Under the pieces are notes generated by a model. That model saw only the letters and a program-made list of their open reading frames with translations. It was not told the DNA's origin and searched no databases. From positions 5,890,001-5,954,000 of the forward strand of contig JAOVFP010000001.1 of assembly GCA_025738555.1 (NCBI GenBank): a DNA stretch of 64,000 nt, written 5' to 3'. The DNA comes from Cyathus striatus. Taxonomy: Eukaryota > Basidiomycota > Agaricomycetes > Agaricales > Nidulariaceae. This document shows, piece after piece, positions 24,914-36,881 of the stretch. Within the stretch, counting starts at the first letter, position 1. Each line of letters opens with the position of its first letter. The translations under genes were made by a program, and so were the position numbers.

Positions 24914-26228
24914 ATGTCGTCCAACTCGCCTGTTGTGGCTGGTCCCGGCTGGAACTCGGGCTTCGCGCATTTCCAAGGTCTATTCCGCATGCCGAGCAGG
25001 AAGCGGGCACGGAAGGAGTATCACCAGCACAAGACCCTTCCTCCCCTTCTCTGTGGCGGGCTGATCAAGGAGAACAAGGAAATCCTCAAACACATCGTCA
25101 GTTACTTCGATCCGATCACCGACAAGTCGACCTTGCGCTCGCTGCAACTCACCAGCAGCACATTCAAATCCATCGCCCGAGCGAACATGTACAGCACTCT
25201 CGGATATGGATTTACAACCGTAGTGCAATACGCCCTGCTCCTCCGTACGCTGCAAGAGGACCCCAGGCTAATCGACCACGCCAAGCGCCTCAACATCTCC
25301 AGCGTCATCGCTAGCATAATGGACTACACCGTACTCAACACTCTCGCTGACCTCCTCCCCAAATTCAAGAACCTGAACGAGTTAGTCTTCACCCCAGGCT
25401 CCCAAGTCTTCCCCGCCGCGTTCATCTTCCAGAACTGCAACGAGCTCAACCTTAAAGTCCTCAAATGGGAAAGCTGTATCGCAGATGAAGATGCTTTGGC
25501 GCAGTTTTTGAGGTCGCAGGAGGTATTGAGGAAGTTGGACATTACGTGGAGCGGGACGCGGTTGATGAAGGACGCGGCGCCTGTTCTGCAGGCGCTGACG
25601 GGGGGCACAGATGTGGTGATGGCCATTGTGCCTGATAGGCCTGTCGGGCAGTTGAACTGGACCGGTGTGGGGTATGAAAGTGACGAGGAGCTGCAGATGG
25701 CGGCTCGTTATTTGACTTGTATACGCGAAATGACGCTCCAGATTCACCCGGTATCAAAGTTCGCACTCATCTCGAATTGTCTTCCCAGCCTCAATATCCT
25801 CGAACTGATAATCACCGACGTACGTCTTTTTCCCTCTCCCTTCTCCGCTTCCCAACTCACTCTTACAACAGGCAGACGTCGAACGCCTAAACAAATCCCT
25901 CCACCCGCTCAAAATCCACACTCTAATCCTTTCCGCGCAACCCTTCAGCGCAGAATGCATGGAAATCTGGGAGCGGATGTATAACCTCGTCAAGCTCGTC
26001 TTCCAGGACAACTCCAGCCTTGAGGAGTTGTACATCCAGAAAGAGTACGTGCAGGTGTATTCGGGGAATGTGGACCGCCCGCACGAGCGCGGGCCTGAGT
26101 ATTATGACTTTTACGCGAGAGAGTCCGATTGGACGAACCCCAAGATTGTGTCCGAGAATATGGTGTTTGGGTGGAAGGATGGGTTTGAGATGTATCCGTT
26201 TGGGGAGTTGGGCAAGTTGTATATTTAG
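24914..26228 (+). CDS. F-box/LRR-like protein
   Basis: Probable substrate receptor of an SCF ubiquitin ligase, by family resemblance. Exons 24914-25819 and 25872-26228 (52-nt intron, GTACGT...CAG) give 420 aa. After a basic N-terminus, residues about 50-95 (ILKHIVSYFDPITDKSTLRS, LTSSTFKSIARANMYSTL) have the spacing and character of an F-box. The rest shows irregular leucine-rich segments (LADLLPKFKNLNELVF, LNLKVLKWESC, NCLPSLNILELIITD, DNSSLEELYI). It is GC-rich relative to the flanks, with no stop or frameshift. The start is the first ATG before the F-box. Such genes are highly expanded in mushrooms and their targets are rarely known. Confidence 0.75.
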
Positions 26229-26926
26229 TCAGGTGCGCCTGGGTGTGATGTGTCGAGGGTTCAAGGGGGAGTGTGGTTTAGTGCACACCGGGGGATGTAG
26301 GGTTTTTTGTGTGCTATGATTGTGTGGTGGGGCGGGGAGTGGGGGTTGGAGGGGGAGTGGGTTGGAGGGAAGGGTCCTATTATCTTAGGGTTAAGGGTTG
26401 TAGCGATTATTTCCCGGCTGTGATCTGTTGATCCCTTGTATTTTCATAGTAAAGTTGTTGTAGCATATGGGCGTTGTATGTACTATTGTACACCCTTTTG
26501 TATCCATGTGCGATGCGTCCTTGTGGACTGGAATTCTATCTGAATTCTTTATACATGAAGGATGTTTGATGAGAAAAGTTTTATCAGTAAAAATTTTTTT
26601 TCAGTGATAGGGCATTGTAGGTTCCTAGCAGTCGTTTGGTATGTTATACATACATATCTGCACTGTGGCGCATTGGTGGCGCAATGTGTTTATTTTTAGT
26701 ATCTTACGTTTCTCGCTGCAACCTGGACCTTAACTAAGGATCACTATTTCATAGCATCCTTTCTTATATGTCATTCAAGGCTTCTATTTTACGGAGCTGT
26801 TCAGATCTATTGACACTGTAGATCCACCTATCATTCGAACACAATGAGTAGAAGCTATTTTTATAGCCTGAATCAACATTCGAGTTCTGATTTTTAAAGC
26901 GCCGCCTGACCCCCAGTATATTTAAG
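26229..26926. other. Intergenic DNA
   Basis: G/T-rich 3' flank of the F-box gene, then AT-rich sequence up to the hAT target duplication. No gene seen. Confidence 0.6.
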
Positions 26927-26934
26927 GATTTCTC

Positions 26935-29498
26935 CAGTGTTGGCATGGTCAGTCAATGGAGGTCCGAATGGTCTGATTATGTCATGCACCATCTGACCTA
27001 TAGGGGGAGGTACGAAGTACGACACCTTACACATGTGGAAACCCCGGCCACACATGTGGAAGTTCCAGCCACATGTGTGGCTAGGGAAATTCACACATTC
27101 CCACGGGAAATTCCACACATTGCTAAGTTAGACCCACACTTTGTTAAGTATAAATAATAATAATAATAATAATAATGGGCTGTCACACTACGTAACTTAA
27201 GTTACGACCGCAGTATGTACTGCTGCCGATCTAGATCCTGGTCACTCTAGCGTAAAATGTGAATTGTCCATTCCAGTGTCTATTTTTCGAACATAAAATG
27301 TGTGTGCTGCATTATGTATTTAATTTAGATTCTATCACACTTTGAATCAGAATTTTTGAGGTTCTCTTCAATGTGCTATGAATATTTTTATTCTGAAGTC
27401 TCCTGACGATTTTGGTAACCGGAACCTGGTCAGCGCATATATAACCCTGACAGGGTCTCGGCTAGTATTAATTACTAAGCTTTGACTAAGCTTAGAACTC
27501 ATTGATGTCGCTAACGAGTATGTTGTTTTCAGTCTTACTGCCATTGTATAATGTTTCTATTGAAGCTACAGCTTTCGTGCGGACTTGCTACAATATTAAG
27601 ACATAGATACATCCTATTTAAGTTGAATTATTGGCTTCATTTAGTCTGTAACTTAAAATTATCCTCAAATAGACCATAAAGAATGACATAAGCCATGCAT
27701 ATCATATCTATGCATACCACTGCAAATAAAATCGCAAAAAATCTGATCTATGATGTTCTGTGATGGTTCATACATATATATCCACTTCAAAAAGTCTAAG
27801 TCTCTTCAGGCATGCTGTTCAAGTGGTGTATTGATTTTCATATATATGCTCTAAATTGTTATTCTGCTACTACTATACTAAAAACTAGCATTATAACCTA
27901 AGATATATAGCAATTATTACATTATAAGGTGCTCCATTGAATAAAGGGTGCTCGAAAATAGCTACACAACATTATGTTGTACAAGGATGGGGATGGAAAA
28001 TGCAGAGAAATTGTCTTCGAGAAAGCGTGTGAGAATCTGCATGCTAAATTTAGCCAACTTTGATCGGAATCACATACTCATTGCAACATTTCTCAGTAAC
28101 CAGACATGCTCTCACCACAAAAATTGAGCATTATGTTACTATAATAGCTAACTACAAATATGTGCAAAAAAACTGGGCAGAAAGCGATTGTGAAAGCGAC
28201 AAGATGAAGATTGACCAGGTTCTGGGTATGACCAGGTTCCGGGTAGCCGGCAGTACGTCACGTGACATACAGTGCCGATCAAAAGTATTGCACACACAAA
28301 ATACAAACAAACAAGATTGCGAGAAACATAACTTCCCTCAAAGTCGCTCAAATCTCTTCATGTAAAATGTAGATATATAATACACGACTTTCCCTATCAT
28401 AATATGATTTTTACAAATTTTTATATACACAGAATAGTGCAACAGGAAGTGATGAAAAAAGGTGAGGTTTTGACTGTATTGCACGCTTTACCACATTACT
28501 TGGGCTTGATGAAATTATGTGCATTTTAAGTATGTTATTATACTGCTTAAGAGCTTTAATACACGTCATTGAACATAAAATTCGGAGCTGTATATCATTT
28601 TCTATTGTCGAGGCGTTCTGGAGACTTTCGCTATTTTTAGCGTAATTTGGCTATTTTTAGCAAAAGTCTCCAGAACGCCTCGACAATAACAAATGATATA
28701 CAGCTCCGAATTTTATGTTAAATTATGCGTATTAAAGCTCTTAAGCAGTAGCATAACATACTTAAAATGCACATAATTTCATTGAGCCCAAGTAATGTGG
28801 TAAAGCATGCGATACAGTCAAAACCTCACCTTTTTTCATCACTTCCTGTTGCATTATTCTGTGTATATAAAAATTTGCAAAAATCATATTATGATAGGGA
28901 AAGTCATGTATTATATATCTACATTTTACATGAAGAGATTTGAGCGACTTTGAGGGAAGTTATGTTTCTCGCAATCTTGTTTGTTTGTATTTTGTGTGTG
29001 CAATACTTTTGATCGGCACTGTATGTCACGTGACGTACATACTGCGGTCGTAACTTAAGTTATGTAGTGTGACAGCTCATTATTATTATTGTTATTATTA
29101 TTTATACTTAACAAAGTGTGGGTCTAACTTAGCAATGTGTGGAATTTCCCATGGGAATGTGTGGATTTCCCTAGCCACACATGTGGCCGGAACTTCCGCA
29201 CGTGTGGCCGGGATTTCCACATGTGTAAGGTGTCGTTTTTCGTCCGTCCCGGACCTATAGACGGGTCCGTCAAACGTATTGACAGGGTCGCAAAGGGTCT
29301 ATAGTTAGAATCGTTCCCACACCTTTCGTGACCCAGGAATTAAAGTGCCGGGCAACGCCACATTTAACGCTCGGTCCGTTGCTTAGTAATATAATTCGGC
29401 CTCTTCCATTGACCAGTCAGTGATTGACCTGTTGACCGTCAATCATTGACTCGGACCCTCTTGACGGACGGGGTCAGACCCCATCAATGACAACGCTG
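26935..29498. mobile_element. Non-autonomous hAT element, 8-bp TSD GATTTCTC
   Basis: The ends are CAGTGTTGGCAT at 26935 and the complement of CAGCGTTGTCAT ending at 29498. They are flanked by a perfect 8-bp duplication GATTTCTC (26927-26934 and 29499-29506), diagnostic of hAT insertion. About 200 bp of inverted subterminal sequence pairs 27019-27221 with 29035-29235. It includes repeated ACACATGTGG-type words, an (AAT)n tract and the TCACACTACGTAACTTAAGT block. The internal 27222-28250 has no transposase. A second element (28270-29021) is nested near the right arm. Being 2.56 kb without coding capacity, it would need transposase supplied in trans. Confidence 0.85.
28270..29021. mobile_element. 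Palindromic Tc1/mariner-like element nested in the hAT element
   Basis: A 752-bp near-perfect inverted repeat. The left arm from CAGTGCCGATCAAAAGTATT is mirrored by the right arm ending in GATCGGCACTG, with the axis near 28640. TA dinucleotides flank both ends (28268-28269, 29022-29023), as expected for Tc1/mariner. The terminal sequence resembles Tc1 ends (CAGTG..GATCAAAAGT). There is no transposase. Outside the TAs the flanks are also mirror images (GTCACGTGACA / TGTCACGTGAC), so it lies at the centre of a palindrome. Confidence 0.85.
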
Positions 29499-29655
29499 GA
29501 TTTCTCTAGTGACTTTTACTAAAGTGACCTTATTTTCCCTCAGATCTCTCTTACAATTAGCTAGGATATCTAAAAATCGTGCCACGTATTCGTTATCGAA
29601 TTTCCTTCATGACCAACTCTCGGCACTTACCACACCAGTTCCAACTTGAAGGTAG

Positions 29656-30708
29656 GAAACGGAGAAGGTCCGTGGCGCTGCATGTCACATAAACAGTCTT
29701 CCAGAGGAACTGCTCGTGGAGATTTTTCAACACTACTTATACGGAGGAAAGAAAAGAAAGAAAGTGCAGCACCCCCGGGTTACAGCATTGCCGCGACAGG
29801 AAAGTACGCCAATTCTTTTGACCCATGTTTGCTACATTTGGAGGAAGATTGTTACATTAACACCGACATTGTGGTCGTCAATTGCAATCCACAGTGTTCA
29901 ACCCAAATTCGTTCCTCTGGTTGAGCATTGGCTGCAATGCGCAGGTTTATGTCGACTCTCTATCAGTGTTAAACATTGCCGCGACAAGTTAAAAAAACTG
30001 TTAGAAGTGGAGGCTGATGAAGCAATACTGTGATTGTTAATTAAACGGTGTGACCAGTGGAAATCCGTTGACTTCCATTTTCATTACTATCAATCTATGA
30101 TGACAAGAATAGAGGTCAGTTCACTAAAGAAATTGGTGCATACTTCTCTGAAGATGTACTCATGGCCCGAGAGCGATCGTGAAGATGTTTGGACCATCAT
30201 AAACTCTTCTCCAGACCTTTCCAGTGTTTCATACCTGGATACAGTTTCCCCTTACACGGCTCAAATTAATACACCCTGGAGGTCACTCCGCATTCTCTGT
30301 TCCAAAATCCTCATTTCGGCCAACAATCTGTTAACCTCACTTCGCTCTTGCGATAATCTCGAAGTTCTTGAAGTCTACATGCAGTGGTTGATGTTCGAGA
30401 ATGAATCTGGCATACCTAGTCCCATCGTTTTGACAAAACTGAAAGATCTAAATCTTAAGGGACTACATGAAGGTCTGAACTGGGCCATATTTACAACTTT
30501 GAGGACCCCTAATCTCAGCATTCTCTGCCTTTATTACGCGACTCAGACTATCACCGACATATCTGATGTTAAAACATTCGCCATGCAATCAAATTTTAAG
30601 CTGCAACGTTTTCAACCATTGTTGGAAAAATCGAAATTGGCGTATAAGGTGCTGACGCTGCTGATGGTCTTATATGAAGTGATCAGTACTGATCAGGTTT
30701 CGCTGTAA
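29656..30708 (+). pseudogene. F-box protein gene with an in-frame TGA and no start
   Basis: Residues read INSLPEELLVEIFQHYLYGG (F-box), then STPILLTHVCYIWRKIVTLT and PTLWSSIAIH, a very common arrangement in Agaricomycete F-box proteins. LRR-like segments follow (LRSCDNLEVLEVYMQ, LTKLKDLNLKGLH) and the frame ends at 30708. A TGA at 30031-30033 splits one continuous frame (29656-30030 and 30034-30708), and the F-box is preceded by a stop at 29653 with no ATG. Loss of the first exon plus a nonsense mutation makes it a likely pseudogene. It starts about 150 bp from the hAT target duplication. Confidence 0.75.
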
Positions 30709-31596
30709 GCCATATCTTGGCTACATCAGGTGAGTTATCAAGCGCTGTAAGAACATACTACAGGCTATTAACTATATGTAACCATTACCCACGAAGTACA
30801 TCGGTTCCTGATCATGACATATCACTTGCAATATATGCATAATAAGTCCTGACTATGCTTTGCCTTTCGTCATATCAGTATGTTATCAAACCATACTAAG
30901 TAGATAAGCACCTGTAATTTTCAAGCAGTAAACATATCAGAAACATGTAAGTTGAAGTTAGGTCTACATAAGTCTCAATATTTTCTGCACTAGTTGTTTT
31001 TTACAATTTCCCCTACAGCAGTCATTGAAAGTCTTTGGCACAATTGTAGGTACTAAGCTAGTAAAGTAGTAAGCCACTTTATGACATTCAACCACCATCC
31101 GAAGCCCCAAGCAGAATCCAAACTTGATTAGGTAGTCACAAAGTATGTGACACTTAATTTCGGTTCAAGTTTCGAGTTGGCATCTTGTGGCAGTTCAAAA
31201 GCAATTCAAAAGTCTTCTGACCAATTCTCTAAATTTTGGGGTTGCATAGGTGTACTGCCTCCACTTGGCACTGAACCAAAAGACATAAAAGGCACCACAA
31301 CCTTCCAATCCTCCTGTACTTCAACATTCTTGGATGCCACACCCAATTCCCAAGCTTCACCCAACCGCGAAAAGACAGGTAGGTGGAAGGCAGGTGCTCT
31401 AGTATTCATGATTGTAACTTGGTGCATAGTAAGATTCTATTCTGTATGAACAACCACAGTGGCTTGCGAAGTCCAAGGTAAGTGAAAGAGACTTCTTAGT
31501 ATGCAAAAGCCAGAGGGTGAAACAACCAAAGTATTTTGTAGTATAATATTGTACTTTTAGCTTATATGGTATCATATATGTATGTATGTATGTATA

Positions 31597-32040
31597 TGGA
31601 CCATGTCACCTAAACACCACTACTTCTGTACAGCATATATTACATTATCAAATCACACTTTTTTTCTTATTTGTCTTACAAAAATGCTTCATTTAAGTAA
31701 TGAAGTAGAACTGTAAGACAGATTTTGTGTGAGATCAAAACTGAGGGAGATATAAATTATTTCCACAAGAAATTGGCCAAACCTATGTAATATATGCCTA
31801 TTTAGGAATATATTATATATTATTCTTGCTTAGTCATTCATACCTTGGAGCACCAAATGTATATGTACACTCTATATGATGCTAGAGGGCTGTTTAAATG
31901 TGTTTTTTTGAAGAAAATCTACAACTAGAATTGCAAAAAGGTGGGCAGAAAACAGAAATACAATAGTTCCTAACATGTCAAATTTTTTTCAGAGATTTGA
32001 CCACTGTACAAAACTGGTGGTGTCTAGGTGACGAGGTCCA
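31597..32040. mobile_element. TA-flanked miniature inverted-repeat element
   Basis: 444 bp. The left end TGGACCATGTCACCTAAACA and the complement of the right end TGGACCTCGTCACCTAGACA match over about 37 bp with few mismatches. TA duplications lie at 31595-31596 and 32041-32042. There is no coding capacity. Size and TA target fit a Tc1/mariner/pogo-type MITE. Confidence 0.8.
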
Positions 32041-33370
32041 TAGAACATTCAAATAAAATTAATTATTCTTTTTCACCTTTCAAACTTAAACACAATTAAA
32101 AAATAAAACTGGTAAAAATGATTATTGGTTCAGGACCATATCAGGGCTTGTCAGGTATCATCAACTCGATCCTACTGATATTAAGTAGCTATCAGTGATA
32201 TCATGGATGTCAGTAGCGGTCAGCACGATAATCTTGCGATAATCCTTATTAGCTGATTCTTGAGCCATGTAAACCCCCCAAATGGCTGATGGCCTTATAT
32301 GGCCCGATATGCTAATCTCGATTTTTCCGACAATATAACGACGCATGTCAGAGCGAGATAAGCTGGCCGACACTTCCGAAAGAACATTTCCTCTCAACAG
32401 TTAAAGATCTAACTTAGACATTGAGTCCGCGGATGGATGATACTACTACAACACCTTCATTCTTTTCAATCATCCTAGTTACATGGAGCCAGTCCTTTAT
32501 TTAAGCCTTACCGTGGTTTTATAAAGCGTAGGTAGATTCTCGATAGGGAAAGTTGTTGTTATTTTTTATATGGTTCTCTGAGTTCATGTTGTTTGTAAAT
32601 TTAACAGACTAAGAGTGTGGTATCAATTAATATTACAGCCTAGGGCTCATACACACCCACATGTTACATCGGTCATGCATGGCGAAGCTAGATGTATTTC
32701 TTTATTCTTCAAAAAACTGTACAGCTGCCAGGACACACACACTTCATGTGGTGATCTTTTCCAAAAACAATGCCGTTCAAAAGAAATGATTTGCCATCAG
32801 TAATATTCAACTGAGTAGGACGTACGCACATCATGTGGTTGATGTTATTAGCCGAAGAAGCTGTGAAGTGAAGCTTCCAACGATCACGCCCTCCGTATCC
32901 GTATCATAATGCTGCGCAACTTAATAAGTACATGGCTACGTATTGTCTTGCCGGTTTTCTTTCCACTAAATTTCTCTCTCAACACTCTCTACAAACGTGA
33001 AAATTTTAAGCATGTCTTAACCAGACTGTAGTATTTGATATTTTAGAGGAAATAAATGACCTAAGGATAGCATGATGACACTGGTATGCAGTGCCTCCAC
33101 CGCCGATCGGAACAACGTTGAATAAGCTTGAAATGGAGACCTAACTTTAACGTTCAACATTACGTGTCATTACTTAAATCAACACAGGGGTTCTTTACTT
33201 ATCTCCATGGCCTATTGAACCTGCTTCCTTCACAATCTTGCATGAGGAACGCGGACCAACTGCCATAGCAAGGTCGATTATGCATCGTATACTTCAACTT
33301 ATAGTACAGAAGTATGTTTGCTTGTTATACTTCGATCGACAGCCAACTCTTTACTAATGAGGTAGAGCTG

Positions 33371-33380
33371 ATATATATAC
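33371..33380 (+). promoter_or_regulatory. TATA box of the P450 gene
   Basis: ATATATATAC lies about 35-45 bp before the ATG at 33414. Short, so only suggestive. Confidence 0.4.
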
Positions 33381-33413
33381 TAATATCGAACGTTCCTATC
33401 CCATTGAAACACA

Positions 33414-35680
33414 ATGGTTCTTGAAGCACTAGTCACTGCTAGTATTCTATCGCCAATTTTGGTTTTATTTGCTATAAAAGCACTACTCTCCCATTTCTAT
33501 TGGTCGAAAGCGCCTCTTCCGCCAAGACCTGGAAAACCACGTCCTCTAGTCGGAAATTTGTTCGACTTAACTGGGGAAGTAAAACGAGACTGTAAAATAT
33601 ATCATGACTGGTGCAAGGAGCTGGGTATTCACATCCGGATTGAAAATTTAAGCTAGTCTCTGATGAACTGGTGGATTTATAAACAGGTACCGACATTCTT
33701 TACCTAAACGTTCTAGGAAAATCGACGATAGTCCTTAATTCGTATGATGCAAGCTGGGAGTTGCTGCATAAGAGGTCAGCTATAAATTCCGGAAGGTATA
33801 TGATTTTGTCGTACTTGTTTAAAGTATGAAATTTAAAATTAACTTGTTAATCAGAGTAAAAATGCCAATGATTAGCGAGCTCATGGGTTGGGATTTTGAT
33901 TTCGCATTCATGGACTATGGTTTGTAGAGATCGGAAATGCTTCAGAAAGGTGGATAACAGACTAACAAATTGTGAACAGGAGACAGATGGTAAAGCCATA
34001 GCACAACTCGTTTGAATTCAAAATTTGATCGTTCCCGGAATAAGGCGACGCCACAGAAAATTAATGCACCAACATTTCAACGCCATCGCTGTGAAGGACT
34101 TCGTACCTCAAGAAGTGAAAGCTGCGCGTGGGCTCATTAGAAGATTGCTAGGCAATCCTGATGACACTGTGACAGAGATACGGCAGTGAGTACCTTACCT
34201 TCGGCTTACTTCCATTTTTGTGACGTACCGCGACAAATCCTACTTACCACTCGCACTAGGATGTCCGGAGAAATCATTATATCGATTGCCTATGGAATCG
34301 ATGTACAGCCATCAAATGACCCTTATATTCAAATGGCAGAAGCAGGCACTGGGCCGCTCCTCGAAGCAATTCTTCCTGGAGCATTTCTTGTGGATACGTT
34401 TCCGTTACTGAAGTATATTCCTATCTGGTTCCCCGGCGCTGAGTTTAAACGCAGAGCAGAAAAATGGCGAACGTCAGCTCGTAGCATGGTAGATGTTCCT
34501 TTTGCGGCAACGAAGAAAGCTATTGTACTCAACTCTAAGCTTCTCCTATATCAGCCTAGCTAATACGTATATCTCAGAGTGAAGGAATTGCTAATCAATC
34601 ATTTGTCATGAAATGTCTAGATAACATTGCCAGTGCTGAGGATAAAGACACCCAAGAAGAAGATATCAAGTCAGTTGCAGGAACTATGTTTCAAGGTAAA
34701 GTCGTCTCATCGTCGATGATTACGAATCTGATAGTAGATGGGTGTTCTAACGCACAGCTGGGTCTGATACGGTATGAATTCATTGTTAGAACACAGATGC
34801 ATTTTCATCATCTTGAAGCTGGTGTCTCAGATAACGGTCGTATTAGCTTCATGCATCCTAGCGTTATTGGAGCACCCAGAAGTCATGAAGAAAGCTCAGC
34901 AAGAAATAGATTCAGTAGTTGTTCCAGGGCATTTCCCGGAATTCAATTCAGACGAAAAATCGCTGCCTTATATCACTGCCATTATCAAGGAGATATTACG
35001 ATGGCAAGTTATTGTACCTATTGGTGTGTAGTTTCCAAAAGACAATATTTCCGTTCGAAGCTAACCAAAACATCCAGCGGTTCCACACACTTCTATCTCT
35101 GATGGTATATACAATGGCTATCTCATTCCAGCTGGGTCAACGTTAATACCAAACGTTTGGTGAGATTTTAATGTGTTGCCGGTATTAGTTTTCACAATAC
35201 ATACCTATTCAACAGGGCAATTCTTCACGACGAGAAGGTATATTTAGACCCTGAATCGTTCATCCTGGAACGTTTCATGAAGAATGATGAGGTGGCGGAA
35301 GCTAGATTAGAGGTTGCTTGGGGGTATGGGCGTAGGTAAGTCAAGCATACACTGGATTTTCTCGTATAGTTATCTACAGTAGCCATCTTAGGGCTTGCCC
35401 AGGACGTTATATGGCGTTTTCCACAGTCTGGATCACTTTGGCGAGTATACTAGCAGTATATGATATTTCTAAACCTCTCGATGAAAATGGAAACATCATT
35501 CAACCTAGTCATGAATTCACATCTTCGATTGTACCGTGAGTGTAGTCATCTGTTATAAGGACCTGCCAGTTACTACATACATTTCATAACAGCTTTCCAA
35601 GCCCATTTAAAGCAGTTTTCAAGCCAAGGAATAGTGCAGCTGAAAATTTGATAAAAATTAGTTGTGGCGTAGACCTTTAG
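33414..35680 (+). CDS. Cytochrome P450 monooxygenase, 13 exons
   Basis: A membrane-anchored heme-thiolate monooxygenase; substrate unknown. Exons: 33414-33624, 33687-33795, 33855-33919, 33980-33989, 34045-34185, 34260-34524, 34578-34695, 34758-34771, 34831-35023, 35078-35159, 35216-35335, 35392-35535, 35593-35680; sum 1560 nt, 519 aa, no stops. Visible: N-terminal anchor (residues ~5-27), hinge PLPPRPGKPRPLVGN, C-helix DRWRRHRK, I-helix AGSDT (307-311, encoded by the 14-nt exon), K-helix ExxR as EILR (365-368), PERF-type ESFILERF, and heme loop WGYGRRACPGR with Cys445. The first residue of the heme loop is Trp instead of the usual Phe. The overall pattern resembles Agaricomycete P450s annotated as O-methylsterigmatocystin oxidoreductase-like; that similarity is from memory and does not predict the substrate. 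Confidence 0.9.
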
Positions 35681-36440
35681 TAGTCGTATGTATCTTATTC
35701 CCAAATCGCGCATGTGACAACGGAATCCGTAAAACAGAACATTGACAAAACAGCTGACTCACTTAAGGACATTGGTTAAAATTCGAAGAATACAGCTTGT
35801 GTTTATGTACGTTTGACAATTTATAATTCTTTGGACTATTTAAGTACATTAACGTTGAGCTCTTGAGGGAGGATTCTGGAGGAATTGCTTGTACTAAATA
35901 TCTGACTCGGCAAAACCAGCACACTTGTGTACATACTTGCACCTTAGGTAAACAAAAGGGAAGTTGCACGGAAAGCCTAACAACCAGTGACCACGCTCAA
36001 TCCCATCAAGTCAAATTGTGATCCGACAGTCGGCTTCTTCGGCTCTTCGGTTAGTGCTTACGTAATTGTCTGCGAAATACCATATCTACTTCTACTGCAA
36101 TTACTTACATGATTTTGGCTCAATCTTGGCTCAATCAGCGCTCTTTCATTGCATTTTAAACAGTTAAGAATTTTGGCATTCTCACTAGCCGTCAAAGCGC
36201 ATATGAAGGTCACAGCTATTATTATCATCAAATGTCATATACATTTGTGCTCGTTCCTACATCCCACCCCAACACGACGAACACGAAAACGTTAAATGTG
36301 AAATATCAGACCCCAGGCGCGATAGATTCAGACTTACCGCGTGGCATTTTTTGACTGTGGTATGAATGCATCGTAAATGTCCTGATTCCTTTACAATTTT
36401 AATTTTAAGCTGTATCTCGAATGCATTTCGAAATTTACTA

Positions 36441-36881
36441 CATCAGCAATTGGTCAAAAGACTTGTTAGGACTTGTTAGGACTTGTACAAGTCGAACAAG
36501 TCCAAACAGGTCCACAAGTTCACAGTCCGCAAGTTCCCAAGTTCAAGATATTTACGATTCCGCATAATATATATTTTATTTTTAATCTAAGAGAGATAGA
36601 AGATAAATTTATACCGCAAATTGGTCCATTGATGATTCTATTACCTCAAGATTTCAATTTCACGCTATCGCTAGATGCTTTCCGCTCTTACTTAGTTAGT
36701 GAATATGTTGACCAGCATTCTCCAAGATAGCTTCCTACATAATAAATAAAATACTTTCTCGGTGTCTAATATTAGAAATATACATAACTCGTACTTGACA
36801 ATCGGGCAACTTGTCCATGATCTCGGAGAAGCCAACAAGTTCTTACATGTTGACCAGTAAATTTCCAACTTCTTGCTGATG
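36441..36881. mobile_element. Possible TA-flanked miniature element
   Basis: Starts CATCAGCAA and ends TTGCTGATG with TA on both outer sides. Internal short repeats of ACTTGT/ACAAGT cluster near both ends. The terminal repeat is short (9 bp perfect, then patchy), so the call is tentative. Confidence 0.4.

Larger units (their letters stand above)
30709..33413. other. Intergenic DNA with one miniature element
   Basis: AT-rich, no supported gene. It contains a (TATG)n microsatellite at about 31577-31594 directly before a TA-flanked miniature element (31597-32040). The last few hundred bases should hold the P450 promoter. Confidence 0.6.

Noticed and set aside
27145..29110. (AAT)n/(TTA)n tracts as independent microsatellites
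   Set aside because: They are mirror-image parts of the hAT inverted arms.
34690..34840. Apparent one-base frameshift in the P450 I-helix (AGVSDNG reading)
   Set aside because: Resolved by a 14-nt exon (34758-34771) between two normal introns that restores AGSDT and the frame.
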